Source of the DNA: Lycium barbarum
Lineage: Eukaryota; Streptophyta; Magnoliopsida; Solanales; Solanaceae
Direction: 5' to 3'
Assembly: GCF_019175385.1 (NCBI RefSeq)
Contig: NC_083337.1
Coordinates: 46,476,938-46,540,937 of the forward strand
Length of the DNA: 64,000 bases
Shown here: positions 47,301 to 58,983 of the stretch, in pieces
Layout: each line of letters opens with the position of its first letter
Numbering within the stretch: the first letter of the stretch is position 1
Notes under the pieces: model-generated
Told to the model about the DNA's origin: nothing
Databases searched by the model: none
Seen by the model: only the letters and a program-made list of their open reading frames with translations
Position numbers and translations under genes: made by a program

Positions 47301-49589
47301 TATTATAAGGAATAGTCCACCTAGTATACACAACCATTTGAGAATTCTATCAGGATTAAAGAGTCCTAGCTGATATTTGTGACTTTAATTGAGTAGTTAG
47401 CTGCATTATTTCTTCTCTATAAAATCCTTGGTTTACCTTTACTTGGGAATCTGTATAAAATGGGATATACTGAGTAAAAAATAATAGCCTGAAGTCTCTA
47501 GCCTGCCTTTATTTTGTGATCTGTTAAAAGTGTCAATGCTCCTCACACTTACAGGTTTTTAGTCTTTTCTTTGAAAACTTGTTTCACACTCTTTTTCCTT
47601 GTTTTTGTTGATATACATGCTATGTATACGAAATATACATGACTTGTGTACATCATGCTGTATACAAAAAGTATATTTTGAACTGTATTATAAGGAATAG
47701 GCCACCTAGTATACACAACCATTTGAGAATTCTATCAGGATTAAAGAGTCCTAGCTGATATTTGTGACTTTAATTGAGTAGTTAGCTGCATTATTTCTTC
47801 TCTATAAAATCCTTGGTTAACCTTTACTTGGGAATCTGTATAAAATGGGATATACTGAGTAAAAAATAATAGCCTAAAGTCTCTAGCCTGCCTTTATTTT
47901 GTGATCTGTTAAAAGTGTCAATGCTCCTCACACTTAAAGGTTTTGAGTCTTTTCTTTGAAAACTTGTTTCACACTCTTTTTCCTTGTTTTTGTTGATATA
48001 CATGCTATGTATACGAAATATACATGACTTGTATACATCATGCTGTATACAAAAAAGTATATTTTGAACTGTATTATAAGGAATAGGCCACCTAGTATAC
48101 ACAACCATTTGAGAATTCTATCAGGATTAAAGAGTCCTAGCTGATATTTGTGACTTTAATTGAGTAGTTAGCTGCATTATTTCTTCTCTATAAAATCCTT
48201 GGTTAACCTTTACTTGGGAATCTGTATAAAATGGGATATACTGAGTAAAAAATAATAGCCTAAAGTCTCTAGCCTGCCTTTATTTTGTGATCTGTTAAAA
48301 GTGTCAATGCTCCTCACACTTAAAGGTTTTGATTCTTTGCTTTGAAAACTTGTTTCACACTCTTTTTCCTTGTTTTTGTTGATATACATGCTATGTATAC
48401 GAAATATACATGACTTGTATACATCATGCTGTATACAAAAAAGTATATTTTGAACTGTATTATAAGGAATAGGCCACCTAGTATACACAACCATTTGAGA
48501 ATTCTATCAGGATTAAAGAGTCCTAGCTGATATTTGTGACTTTAATTGAGTAGTTAGCTGCATTATTTCTTCTCTATAAAATCCTTGGTTAACCTTTACT
48601 TGGGAATCTGTATAAAATGGGATATACTGAGTAAAAAATAATAGCCTAAAGTCTCTAGCCTGCCTTTATTTTGTGATCTGTTAAAAGTGTCAATGCTCCT
48701 CACACTTAAAGGTTTTGATTCTTTGCTTTGAAAACTTGTTTCACACTCTTTTTCCTTGTTTTTGTTGATATACATGCTATGTATACGAAATATACATGAC
48801 TTGTATACATCATGCTGTATACAAAAAAGTATATTTTGAACTGTATTATAAGGAATAGGCCACCTAGTATACACAACCATTTGAGAATTCTATCAGGATT
48901 AAAGAGTCCTAGCTGATATTTGTGACTTTAATTGAGTAGTTAGCTGCATTATTTCTTCTCTATAAAATCCTTGGTTAACCTTTACTTGGGAATCTATATA
49001 AAATGGGATATACTGAGTAAAAAATAATAGCCTAAAGTCTCTAGCCTGCCTTTATTTTGTGATCTGTTGAAAGTGTCAATGCTCCTCACACTTAAAGGTT
49101 TTGAGTCTTTGCTTTGAAAACTTGTTTCACACTCTTTTTCCTTGTTTTTGTTGATATACATGCTATTGTATACGAAATATACATGACTTGTATACATCAT
49201 GCTGTATACAAAAAAGTATATTTTGTATACCTTATAAATGAAATTCTGAAAACCTGTCTATTTACCCTAAGTACTGGGCCAAATCTGCCCCTTTAATTAT
49301 TTATCTTAGGGGCCTATGTGTGGATTGTGGTGACCTGGTCGTCAGTCCAAGTCATTTGGGCCCAATCATCCGTTCTCTCTGAGCTTTGAGGAAACCATGC
49401 TCATTTGTTTTTATCTAAAGTTCATTAAGAATATATATTGGCTGTATGTGTGTGCTTATGTATCCATGTCCACTTTAATGTTTCACTTACTCTTTAAATT
49501 TTCTCTTACTCTCACAAGATAGTTTAGGTACTCTCTAATCATTATCTTCTTTTTCCCGTTTGTGTTGCACATGATTTCTGCTAGGGTCA
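44310..49589 (+). repeat. Ogre 5' LTR, first part
   Basis: 5.28 kb before the family A insertion, continuing at 55509-56867, so the whole LTR is about 6.6 kb. The first 500 bp match the minus-strand fragment at 8500-9076. 45049-45125 is rich in TATACATG and GTATAC palindromic words. 47297-49226 is a tandem array. No coding sequence; frames at 45045-45482 and 46521-46715 have no family support. Confidence 0.75.
47297..49226. repeat. Five tandem repeats of about 386 bp in the Ogre LTR
   Basis: Units start near AACTGTATTATAAGGAATAG at 47297, 47682, 48068, 48454 and 48840, with spacing of 385-386 bp. Units 3 and 4 look identical over long stretches, unit 1 is the most diverged, and unit 5 has small changes. 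Each ends in a block with several GTATAC and TATACATG words able to form small hairpins. The repeated 94-aa minus-strand frames come only from the repeat period. Confidence 0.93.
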
Positions 49590-49637
49590 TGTCACACCCT
49601 AATCTCGCTAGGGTGTGACAAAGTGGTATCAGAGCTG
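49590..49637 (+). other. Terminal palindrome and PBS of family A copy 2
   Basis: Arms TGTCACACCCT and AGGGTGTGACA around the loop AATCTCGCT (49590-49620), then AAGTGGTATCAGAGCTG, the initiator-Met PBS. The 3' end of the element (55475-55503) has the same arms around AGCGAGATT, the loop in reverse orientation. Confidence 0.92.
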
Positions 49638-52600
49638 TTCGTCCTAGGGGTTGTCTGCAAAGTCGTGTCCAGTAGAGTCCTGTTTATAGGTGTGAAGCCG
49701 GCCACATTTATAAACAGGAGGCTGCAGGGCATCTAAGGATTGTTGACCTTCTTTCTGTCTTAGATCGTGCGATAGGGCCAAGTCATAGGAAAATGAGATT
49801 CCTTATACTAACTTTTGATTTCAACAGAAGCATAGTATCGACGGAAGAAGGTGAGTGGTGATATGGAAAGTCACAGGGGTAAGTTTTGGTATTTTCATTC
49901 TTCTACTTGAAATTGGAAGCTCTGGATGGCTGGGATGTGTCGTATAGCTGTATGCCCTGTGAGGCATTGTTGGTATTTGCTGCATGCAGATTCCGAATAG
50001 TAAGAATTGTAACAGAAGACTCTGCAAGAAATCTTTCAAAATCAGGCCATTTAGTTAGGTACGCCCAACAAGAGGAAGCGTGGGAAGGAAATATTGCAAA
50101 TAGACAACAAGTGAGGTGCGTTGTTTCAGAAGGGTTATGGATTTGGCATGGTATGAAGAACGATTGCGAGAAAGACGGTTAGTAGCCCGAAGGATTAAAA
50201 TGGATAACATTCGAGGTTTAGTAGGAGCAAGGTCTGTTGGGAGATTCAGGGAAAGTCGACAATCAGTTTTGTTGTAAATTATTATATAAGAGTGGCGAGC
50301 AGAAGCCCAAGAAGATGGATAATCGAGTATTTATAAGTAATGGCGACGAAGGTGTGTTCCCTACCATCGGGAATCTAGGAATCTAGGACGAAGGGTAGTT
50401 ATACACATAAGTGGAAGGTGAATATTAAGGATTGAAAAGGGTGAAATAGTAATTGCAAAGGGAAGGACGTGTTACAAAAATGTCTCGGAATCTGTAAGAC
50501 TTCGACTTGCTCCAGATCATGTAATGGAGGGCATGCGATGAGGTGGATGCGATTATATCAGCGCTAATGCACCGGATTTCATCGGAGTTTCAGGGTTAAG
50601 CGTGCTGGGGTGAGAGAAATCTTAGGATGGGTGACCCCTTAGGAAGTGCACTAAAAGTTCTGCAAAAGCAGACATAAAAGGAAAATGAGAAGCTAGAGTA
50701 GCCTAAGGGAAATTAGAGTATACGTAATGGTTGGAAACCTTAAGAGGTCGCGTAGGACGAGGCAGACTAGACCGGTGAAGAGAAAGAGAGTGCATCCTAA
50801 CTCTAGAACTAGGATGAGGTTGAATAGCGTTTGGAGATATTTTGTAGGTGAGATGGTAGTAATTATATATACATATATATGAATGTGTATGATATCCCAT
50901 ATGTGATTGTATCAACGGGTATGGGTACCCCAGCAACCGGGCTAGTGGTATATTGAAGGCATCGAAATTGGATCTAACCCTTATAAGTATTCTGAATGGA
51001 TACAAGACTGTAACTAGCAAGAGGATAAATAAGGCAGAACATACGGTGACGGAACCCCGACCTTAAGAAGATAGTGAAGGGCGGTAGATAATTGCCGAAG
51101 ACGATGGACATTTGGAGGCTATTGATGTATTATGACCTCCTTAATAAGGGGGAAGAACGTATTGGACTTGAAAAGAATTATGATGCTCTCAAGCTCCCGA
51201 AGGGAAATTTATTAGATAGGGGCCAGAGTTCGAAACCTATCGGTATATCAGGAAGGTATCAAAAAGAAGTAGAGACGGATGTGAATAATTGGGTAAGACA
51301 ACTTATGTGGTAAGTGTAATAGGGTCAGTCAGAAAGAATTACGGATTAAGTATGCTTACTCCATAAGGTTTATTCTGTCTTATAGGCACTGTTACAAATG
51401 AGAGCAAAAAGGTGGTACTTCATAGAATTGATTATGAGTGGGATGTGGTGAGAACGTAGCAAGAATGGTAATGCAAGGTAAATAAAGTATAGCGAGGAGA
51501 CGACTAAAGAGGTGACATGTCCTATATGAATAGAGAGTGGATGCAAGTGTGAAACCAATAAGCGAGCCATGAAGCAGTGGATAGGAAAGTTTATGAGACC
51601 TTGTTAGGGAAAGGATCAGCATAATAAGGATGAGAGGGAATGAGTAGGATGAGTGTGGGGAGCGAAGAATGGCTTATATAGAAGTAATATATTTTGAAGG
51701 ACAAAGCAGTACGGAGTTAAAGATAAGATCCCTTGTGCGAAGAATAAAGGATTAATTATAAAATGGAGTAAGTATGGGTATAGAGAGGAAAGGAAATATG
51801 TGAAGTACACAAGCTTAAGGAGTAGTCGTATTATGGGAAAAGGAGGATGCGTCTCCTATGGATACCCTATACTAAGAAAGGACAGATAAAGTACCTAAAG
51901 GAATAAACTGGGAGGAAACATGTGGATATGAGTTGCGAGTTCCAAACATGACAATAAGGCGATAAAGTAAGGATATCATCAATGACAAGTAAAGATATGA
52001 TTATGATTGTCGTTGAAATCAATGTTGAGTACAACATAAGAATAAAAGATTATGACGTACGAGGGGTGCATGAATTCAAGATTGGAGGTCAGGCAATGGA
52101 TTTGCGAATGATATAAGTGAGACCCTAAAAGGGGGGAAGCAAGTAAGGAAAGCGTAAGTGAAGAGATTGAAACGACGAATTCCAAGATGTGACAAGTATA
52201 GGCCCTAAAACAAAAGTGAAATTTATACGGAAATGATACAGCTGTTACCGATATGCATTTCAGTATGGACATTAAGGGAATCTATGAAAGGAACATATTA
52301 AGCTAAAAAAATTGAAAGTAAGGATTGAAAATTGAAGTGTGGATTTGTCTTGAAGGCACCGTAAGGTAAGACTCATAAGGAGAAAGCAAGTGAATAGAGC
52401 GCAAAGATTCTAAACGCACTCAAATATGACAAATAGATGTAGTCTGAAGCCAGAATGTCTGTAGAAACGAGTTCAATGAGATCCAGGGGTTAGTCAGCAA
52501 AGGGATAGAGTGGTTGAAGGGTATTTTTATGATCGGACTAAAAATAATTTGTGAGAAATAAAAGAATTGAGCGATATTCCAATGAAGGGGGGGGGGGGGG

Positions 52601-52725
52601 GGAATGTTAACAAGATATTGAAGTAACAAACATGCTTATTATGGTATAACCGCATTAAAGGAAGAATGATCCGATAACGGCATGTACCAGAGAATAGGAT
52701 TATGGACAGACTACAAGACTAGTTT
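49638..52725 (+). other. Non-coding internal region of family A copy 2
   Basis: About 3.1 kb with many short frames and no recognisable domain on either strand. The first 500 bp align with the reverse strand of 4144-3640. 52587-52602 is a run of 16 G. No gag or pol traces were seen, unlike a recently decayed autonomous copy. Confidence 0.65.
50545..50665 (+). pseudogene. 5S rRNA-derived module inside family A copy 2
   Basis: Starts GGATGCGATTATATCAGC, continues GCTAATGCACCGGATTTCAT, then GGTTAAGCGTGCTGGGGTGA and TTAGGATGGGTGACCCC, and ends near GGAAGTGCAC. Roughly 80% identical by eye to plant 5S rRNA over about 105 nt. The A-box, intermediate element and C-box are close to consensus. No T-run terminator follows within 150 bp on this strand. 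It lies in the internal region, whereas Cassandra elements carry their 5S sequence in the LTR. Confidence 0.85.
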
Positions 52726-52762
52726 GAACATTCGAGGACGAATGTTCCTAAGGGGGGAAGGA
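52726..52762 (+). promoter_or_regulatory. Palindrome and polypurine tract of family A copy 2
   Basis: The inverted repeat GAACATTCG / CGAATGTTC (52726-52747) is followed by AAGGGGGGAAGGA (52750-52762) and the LTR start TATTACACTCCGG. It matches the layout at 2369-2405. Confidence 0.85.
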
Positions 52763-55503
52763 TATTACACTCCGGAAATATTTCGCGTTACCAAAACTGT
52801 AGACGGCTTAGTATGGGCCAAAGGAAGAGTAAAGTTATGCCAGGATTAAGGAGGTTAAGCTTCCGAGGGTTTGAAAGAAAGTTAGGCAAGGTCTGATACG
52901 AAAATTTTAGTCTAAATGGAGGAAATGATATGTTCTAGTATATTGAGGGTTTTGAAGTAAAACAAAAGCTTAAAGTGAAGTTCAGGAAGTCTAGTTTCCA
53001 ACGGAATAAGTGGCTGCTCAATCGGACATCGGGATAAGGAAATATGGACATTACAAGTTGGATGGGCAAGCCAGGAAAGTGGTCTGCACGAACGCGCCAG
53101 GGAGTGGCGCGAACACACAGAAAGCCAAAGGGCCAATACAGCGTGAACGCGCCCCCACGTGGCGCGAACGCGCTGCACAAAAAATTGAAAATCAAGTTCG
53201 GAAGAAAGAAGGTGGTGTTATAAGAAGGTAATAATAACATATATACGACATTTGGAGACCATATGGTGTAAATTAGTTCATATGTTATTTGACGAAAAGC
53301 CCTTGCTGCGGCAAGCTAAGTAGGGGCCCACATACCGGAGCTTCATAAAGGACATATGATGAGACATATGAATAGTATATGGAAAGTTGAGCAAGTCCTA
53401 AGTAGGACCCTTAAGCCAAAAATGGGCATAAGCCCTCCAAAAGGGCGATTTAAGGAAACATTTTCGGATGATCTGACTTCGAGGGGCAAACACGGCATTA
53501 TAAGTTTAGAATTTAGGAAAACTCCCAAAAATAAAAGTTGTAGATAATTGAAAGGGATTTCCAAAAATAGGTCGTGGGCCCTCACACGATAGCGGGATCA
53601 AGCGTTATGACCTTTTTACTGAACGAAGGTCCAGTCAGAAAGTTTAACTCTGCGCGAACGCGCCCAAAGGGGGCGCGAACGCGCAGAAGGATTTTATGTC
53701 GGTTCTGGACAAAACCCAGAACCTTATAAAAAGGGGCCAAGCCCCTATTTTTCTTCATAAAACACTCAAAAACCTCTCCAAAATTCTGGAGAGTTCCCCC
53801 CCAACTCCCTAAACCAAATTTTTGCCCAAACCAGGTATAATTCCCAAATTTCGGTCCAGACGGCGTATAGCTGCAACTACAAAACTGTGTATTAACACGT
53901 TGTGGCTTAAGGTCAAGGTGGAGGAGTGAAGATATAGCATTATTATCAAGGGAAAGGTATGAATCTCTTTCTATTTGTTTTAATCTTAATTATTTACGGA
54001 GAATGAGCTGTTAAATTATTGTAAAATATATTCTGTTGGTGAAAATATGGGACGAACACCATATGGGCTGTTCTATGGAATAATTTGATATGTGAAATGA
54101 TGTTATCGATGTTGGTATTGTTATTGTTGTGTTGGTTGTTGAATTGAGAATTCGGGCTAGGCATATAAACAGGGGAGGTGCTGCCCGATTTTCGGCAGAA
54201 TATAAAATAGTATAATTTGAAGTATAGTACAAATGTACGATGAAAAGGCTAACATTAGTGTGAATCATCTTAAATGTAGACTTACGAGCTCGGGCACATA
54301 AGCATAGCCAATAGGAGGTGGAACAGGTATGTAAGGCTTACCCTTTCTTTCTTTTGGCATGTCCTAGAGCCAAAGAAGGTATGATGTGCACCTTGGGGGT
54401 TATTCTATTCTTTGATTCCGAATTTGTTTATGATTCCTATTAACTTTTTGATATGTTTTTAAAAGAGTTCTGTAAGTATTAATGTTCCTAACTTTCGTGG
54501 ACGGTCTCGGATTGCTTCGGAATGTTCGTAGAGGTTTCTGTACTAAAATGTCCATAACTTTCTTATACTAACTCGGATTGCTTCGAAACATGTTGTGATC
54601 CTTCAAGTGTCGTTTGTGTACTTATTCATCGAGTCTTAAAAATTGGTTTATGTGCATATAGTTTCTCACTACTCTGCTCGTGCATGCCTCAATGTATTCC
54701 TTCACTGCGTCCCGGGCCAGGATCTGTTATCGTGCGCCTTCCTCTGCATTGTTCACCGCATCCCTCACTAGAGGGCCGGGATCTGTTATATGTATATATG
54801 TATGTGATGATATGATGATATGGGGGTGGCGACCAAGATGGCATATGATGATTTTTTTCACCGCGTCCCTTGCTAGAGGGCCGGGATCTGTTATATGCAT
54901 ATATGATATATGATTTTGATATGCATGATTTGTGTTTTAAAAAGTAAGCATTTTGGTATTCTGAAAAACGCACTTACTTTCTGTACTTTGATTCTGTTTA
55001 TGGTTCTGTTTGATGTGTTCTATGCTTTACATACTCAGTACACATTCCGTACTGACCCCCTTTCTTCGGGGACTGCGTTTCATGCCACGCAGGTACACCC
55101 AGATGAGTAGAAGACTTTGCTAGAAGGTGTTCCAGCGGGATTGGCGAGCTCCACTTCCTTCTAGAGTGTTGCCGAGTCAGAATATATATATATATATATG
55201 TTATGATTTCTGATTAATGTTAGAGACTTTGCAGACAGAGTCGTGGGTATAGAATGTCAGTCTTGAAAGCGGCTCCATCAGCCGATGTGTCATTTTGCGT
55301 TATGTTATAAATTCCATATGATTACAGATTTACTTGCCTTGAGAACGATGAAAGAATGATTCTGCAAGCCCTTATTATGTAATTCATTTTTATTTGACTT
55401 AAGAGTCCAAAGTGATTATATGTGTAGTAAGAGTTAGTGGGTTCGCTCGGCCTTAAGTAAGGGTCGGGTGCCCATCACACCCTAGCGAGATTAGGGTGTG
55501 ACA
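52763..55503 (+). repeat. Single 3' LTR of family A copy 2
   Basis: 2741 bp. It starts TATTACACTCC (expected TGTTACACTCC) and ends AGGGTGTGACA. 53085-53175 and 53650-53690 carry repeated GCGCGAACGCGCC words. 54330-54350 is the GGTATGTAAGGCTTACCC box shared with other LTRs here. GGGCCGGGATCTGTTATATG-type repeats occur near 54720, 54775 and 54880. No coding sequence. Confidence 0.8.
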
Positions 55504-55508
55504 GGTCA

Positions 55509-56867
55509 TTTCTTACTTGCATGAACCTGTTGGGCCTGAGGCCCAACTATTTCCCTTGATCGAGTACGAATAAAGGAAAGGGAAGCTGATATTTGTGGAA
55601 GGCCCAACCATGGGTGAAAATGGCACTAGTGAGCTTGGGTAGGCCCATCAGATGAACAAATTTTTTACTTTCTCCCTCTTCTCTATTTTATATACCTGGC
55701 ACGTATATATATTGTATATGTATATGCACTGAATGTGCTAAATATTGAAACCCCCATGGATGTAGAGCTTAGGAGATAGTTAGTAATTTAGGAAAGTGGC
55801 CAAACTGGTTTTATACCCGGTTATTTTGTTGCATAAAATTTGGAGCTTAGCTATAAGATTTTGGGTTTTAAAAACTGCTTTCAAAACTGCGTTTGAATAT
55901 AAAGAACAAAGAAAAAATGGGATTTGGTTAAGTTTGAATTGGTTCAAGGTTTGAATGAGGCGAAAAACGATTTTTTTCAAATGTTAAGTAGCAGATTTTA
56001 GACCCTAAAGCCTGTGATGTAGATTATAAACAGTTGGATAATTTCACTTCAAAATAGAATTTTAGTTAATTGACTTCAAAAAACTTGTAAATTTTGTATA
56101 CTTAGGAGACAAAATTTTGGACTTGGGTGGCTTTAAGGATTGGCTTTGGACTTGCATAAATTTATGAACAGTATAAAGGTTATTTTGGGCCTGGAAGCCC
56201 CAAACGTATTTTGGACTGAAAAACAGACTTGTTGGAGTAAACTTGAGGCATGACGGATCTGGACTGAGAATGCGAAATTGATTCTATGGACTTCAACTAA
56301 TAAATTTGATCGAAATAACAAAGACTTGTGTTTATATATATATAGATACGTATAATAAAACCCGTAAGAACTAAACCCATTTTATAGGACTTGAATTGTA
56401 GGGACTCTACTCGGGAGAAATCTCGGGTGTTTCCTAGTCCGGCAATAATGTGAGTTGAACACTTAAGCGGACTTTCAAACCAAAACCCCTTTTTATATGG
56501 GGACTTTTGCTGATTTTTTTTGAAATTGTTATATGAATGTAATGGCACTTTGTGGAAACTTAAACAATTTTTAAGCAAATAAATACAGTAAATCACACAT
56601 TGAATTTTGTAGGTCAACCGTATTCTACGGATCTTTAACACTAGGGTGCATATAACCTTCCCAAGAGGATCACCAGAACCCTTACCTCGAACTTTGTTCC
56701 AAAAGACTTTTTTCTCTTATTTGGAAAAAAACTCTTTAAACCCGGTTTTCCTAGTTTTCCATAAATAAATTAGGTGGCAACTCTTAAATACTAAAATTCA
56801 ATTATAGCACCAACAACCTCATAGTAACTTTTAAGCCTTAACCCGCGTGAAAGCGAACCGTAATAGA
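55509..56867 (+). repeat. Ogre 5' LTR, second part
   Basis: Continues the LTR after the family A insertion and runs to the PBS at 56868. AT-rich, with a (TA)n tract near 56334. No genes. Confidence 0.65.
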
Positions 56868-56885
56868 TGACGACTCTGCTGGGGA
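56868..56885 (+). other. Ogre primer binding site (likely)
   Basis: TGACGACTCTGCTGGGGA differs by one base from TGGCGACTCTGCTGGGGA, the form I know from plant Ogre/Tat elements. It marks the LTR end. Confidence 0.6.
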
Positions 56886-57428
56886 TTTTCTAGGTTCTAA
56901 CCATAAGGGTTTCAATATAATGTGATTTTAACTGTACTTATTTGCTTATATGCTTAATTTTCGTAGTTATAACTGTCATTCATTTCATATCACAAACTCC
57001 GCCACTCCTGGCAAAAAGCATGGTTTCAAAGGGACACGCGGGATCGCAGTCTTGCCTTTAAAAAAATACTCGAAACACCCCTTCTTTGGAATACGTTGAA
57101 CGTTATGTTAGTTACGGTCACCCAACGACCGATAAGGGTTCACCCCGAGTAGTCCGCTCGGGTCCAAGGTCAATTCGAAAAAATCACTCTTGCATATGCC
57201 TAGGTTAGAGCTTCACCAAATCCAAATATGAAGTAGACAGGGTGGTTTGGATATTTTAGACATATCCAAACTTGATAGGAAGACTACCCCGGGTCCATGA
57301 CCCAAAAGACACTGCATGTCATACTATGTACTATTTGGAAACATGTAATATGCCTGTGAATGAAACCATTGCCTAATGGGTGGGTTGGGGGGGGGGGGGG
57401 GAAATTAACCTTGACTTGTGTTTTGTAG

Positions 57429-58983
57429 ATGTCGATAAACTTGAGTTTTGACATGGTCTTGACTACACCGGAGTTGCTACGTATTTGGTGGGGCCAAATG
57501 TGCCTGTGAAAGAAATTTGACATCCATTATGACGATGACGGGTAGCAAGGAATTAATAAAAGTAATTATCGGGTTTTTGGACAGAGATAGGATGGTTTTC
57601 AGATTCGGGGACGACATCGAGATGTCGCTGACTTTAGAGGAGTTAAGGGATATGTTGACTAGCGTAGGCTCGGGGTTGAAAAGAAGAATGAAACGCGACC
57701 AAAATGCCTTAATCCCAGAAAAACCCACCTACTCCCAAATTTGTAGAATGCTTTTCTTGAACTACGTCAATTTGGCCCATGGCCACACCATAACCTTTAT
57801 AGAGCTATACAAAAGGTTTAGAAGCCCGAATGGATTCGTGGAGCATCTCGGGGAATTCAAGAATTATGCTGAATGGACGGCCAGCAGAACATTAGCTTTT
57901 GCCATTTGCTTTCTGGGAACCATGGTTTTTCCCAAGGATTGTCCTTAGCCATAGACACCTGAGTCATTTCGGTCACCCATGCCATCTTTTACGGCTGAAC
58001 CCAACAAGAAGAAACCAAATACTTTGACGTAACCCCAATCATCCTAGCCAATTTATACCGAGCCTTGAGCCTCTGCCGAAACCATTACAAATACTTCCAG
58101 GCTTGTAACCTACTCCTACAATGGTGGGTCCTCAAGCACATGATCAAAGTTAGGGGTGAACAACACTTATGTAAGCTGACCGAAAAGGATGGTCTTCCGG
58201 ATTTCTATCCAAACGTCGGGGAATAAAATAGACAAAGTTAGACATTCACCTTTTCTAGGTTGAAAGAGGAAAGAATTCAATGGATGTTCCACGACTTCGT
58301 GTCCAGTGAGGTTTGGGTTAAGGGTAGAAAGTGTCCATTCTTACCACTTATGGGTATTCGAGGAATTCGCCCTTATGCGCCTTCTAGGGTCTTGAAAAAG
58401 TTTGGGAGGATTCAAGTCGTACCCTAGATCGGAGGTATGGGAGATTTTATCATTGACTATGACATCAATAGGTCGCCAAGGGATTTGGATTTCATACGAG
58501 AATGGAAGGGTCACATGATTTAGGGTCCCGATACCTTAGCCGAAGATATGTTTCGTCTGGGTTGTGTTGTGAAGTATAAAGATTGGTTGAGGGCCGACTT
58601 ACAAGGCACACATCCTTCTAGAACTATTCTCTACTGCTGTTTGCAAGACAGGGATTCGAAAGCCGAGATTTGAGGCCGTTTGGTTCAGAGGAGAGCTGAC
58701 TACAGAGTTGCCAAGTATTTAGAGAAGATTGAGCATGACAAAGCCATCATAGAAAGTCTAAGACATGAATTAGAGCTTATTAATGATTGTTTGATTGAGC
58801 TCGATGATCGGATGAAGAAGACTTTAGATGATGTCACTCCACTGACTTTCACACATAAGGGATTTCTGATGGAGGCCACTTTGACCTCGACCCATCTTCA
58901 TAACCAGACTACCCTCCGAAAAGCAAAAAAGGCCAGGACTGACTGGGATCGGGATTCATCATCCACTACCGGAGGGCGCTTTT
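57429..58983 (+). pseudogene. Ogre ORF1-type protein (DUF7745-like), broken
   Basis: Starts MSINLSFDMVLTTPELLRIW, the usual beginning of this family. A frame change at about 57510 leads into DRDRMVFRFGDDIEMSLTLE (57585-57645) and FLNYVNLAHGHTITFIELYK. After another shift come ILANLYRALSLCRNHYKYF, ACNLLLQWWVLKHMI, IQWMFHDFVSSEVWVKGRK and GIRGIRPYAPSRVLKKFGR. The C-terminal 100 residues (58680-58983) are a Glu/Lys/Leu-rich coiled coil, YLEKIEHDKAIIESLRHELE. At least five stops and two shifts. The protein is a frequent extra ORF upstream of Gag in plant Ogre/Tat elements; its function is unknown. Confidence 0.8.

Larger units (their letters stand above)
49590..55503 (+). mobile_element. Family A non-autonomous gypsy-like element, complete, one LTR
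   Basis: 5914 bp, flanked by the direct repeat GGTCA (49585-49589 and 55504-55508) within the Ogre LTR. Order: 31-bp palindrome, initiator-Met PBS, 3.1-kb internal region without coding sequence, PPT, 2741-bp LTR. The 5' LTR is reduced to the palindrome, whose first 29 bases are the exact reverse complement of the last 29 bases of the element. It therefore has perfect terminal inverted repeats. A 5S-derived module lies 0.9 kb after the PBS. It has no proteins of its own. Confidence 0.85.

Noticed and set aside
47824..49200. Four similar 94-aa and 68-aa minus-strand frames in a row
   Set aside because: They arise because a 386-bp tandem repeat happens to be open in one frame. There is no homology and no codon bias.
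47297..49226. CRISPR-like array
   Set aside because: The unit is 386 bp and whole units are repeated without unique spacers. The context is a plant retroelement LTR.
50545..50665. Functional 5S rRNA gene
   Set aside because: It is a single copy with about 20% changes, no tandem array, no T-run terminator close by, and it lies within a retroelement.
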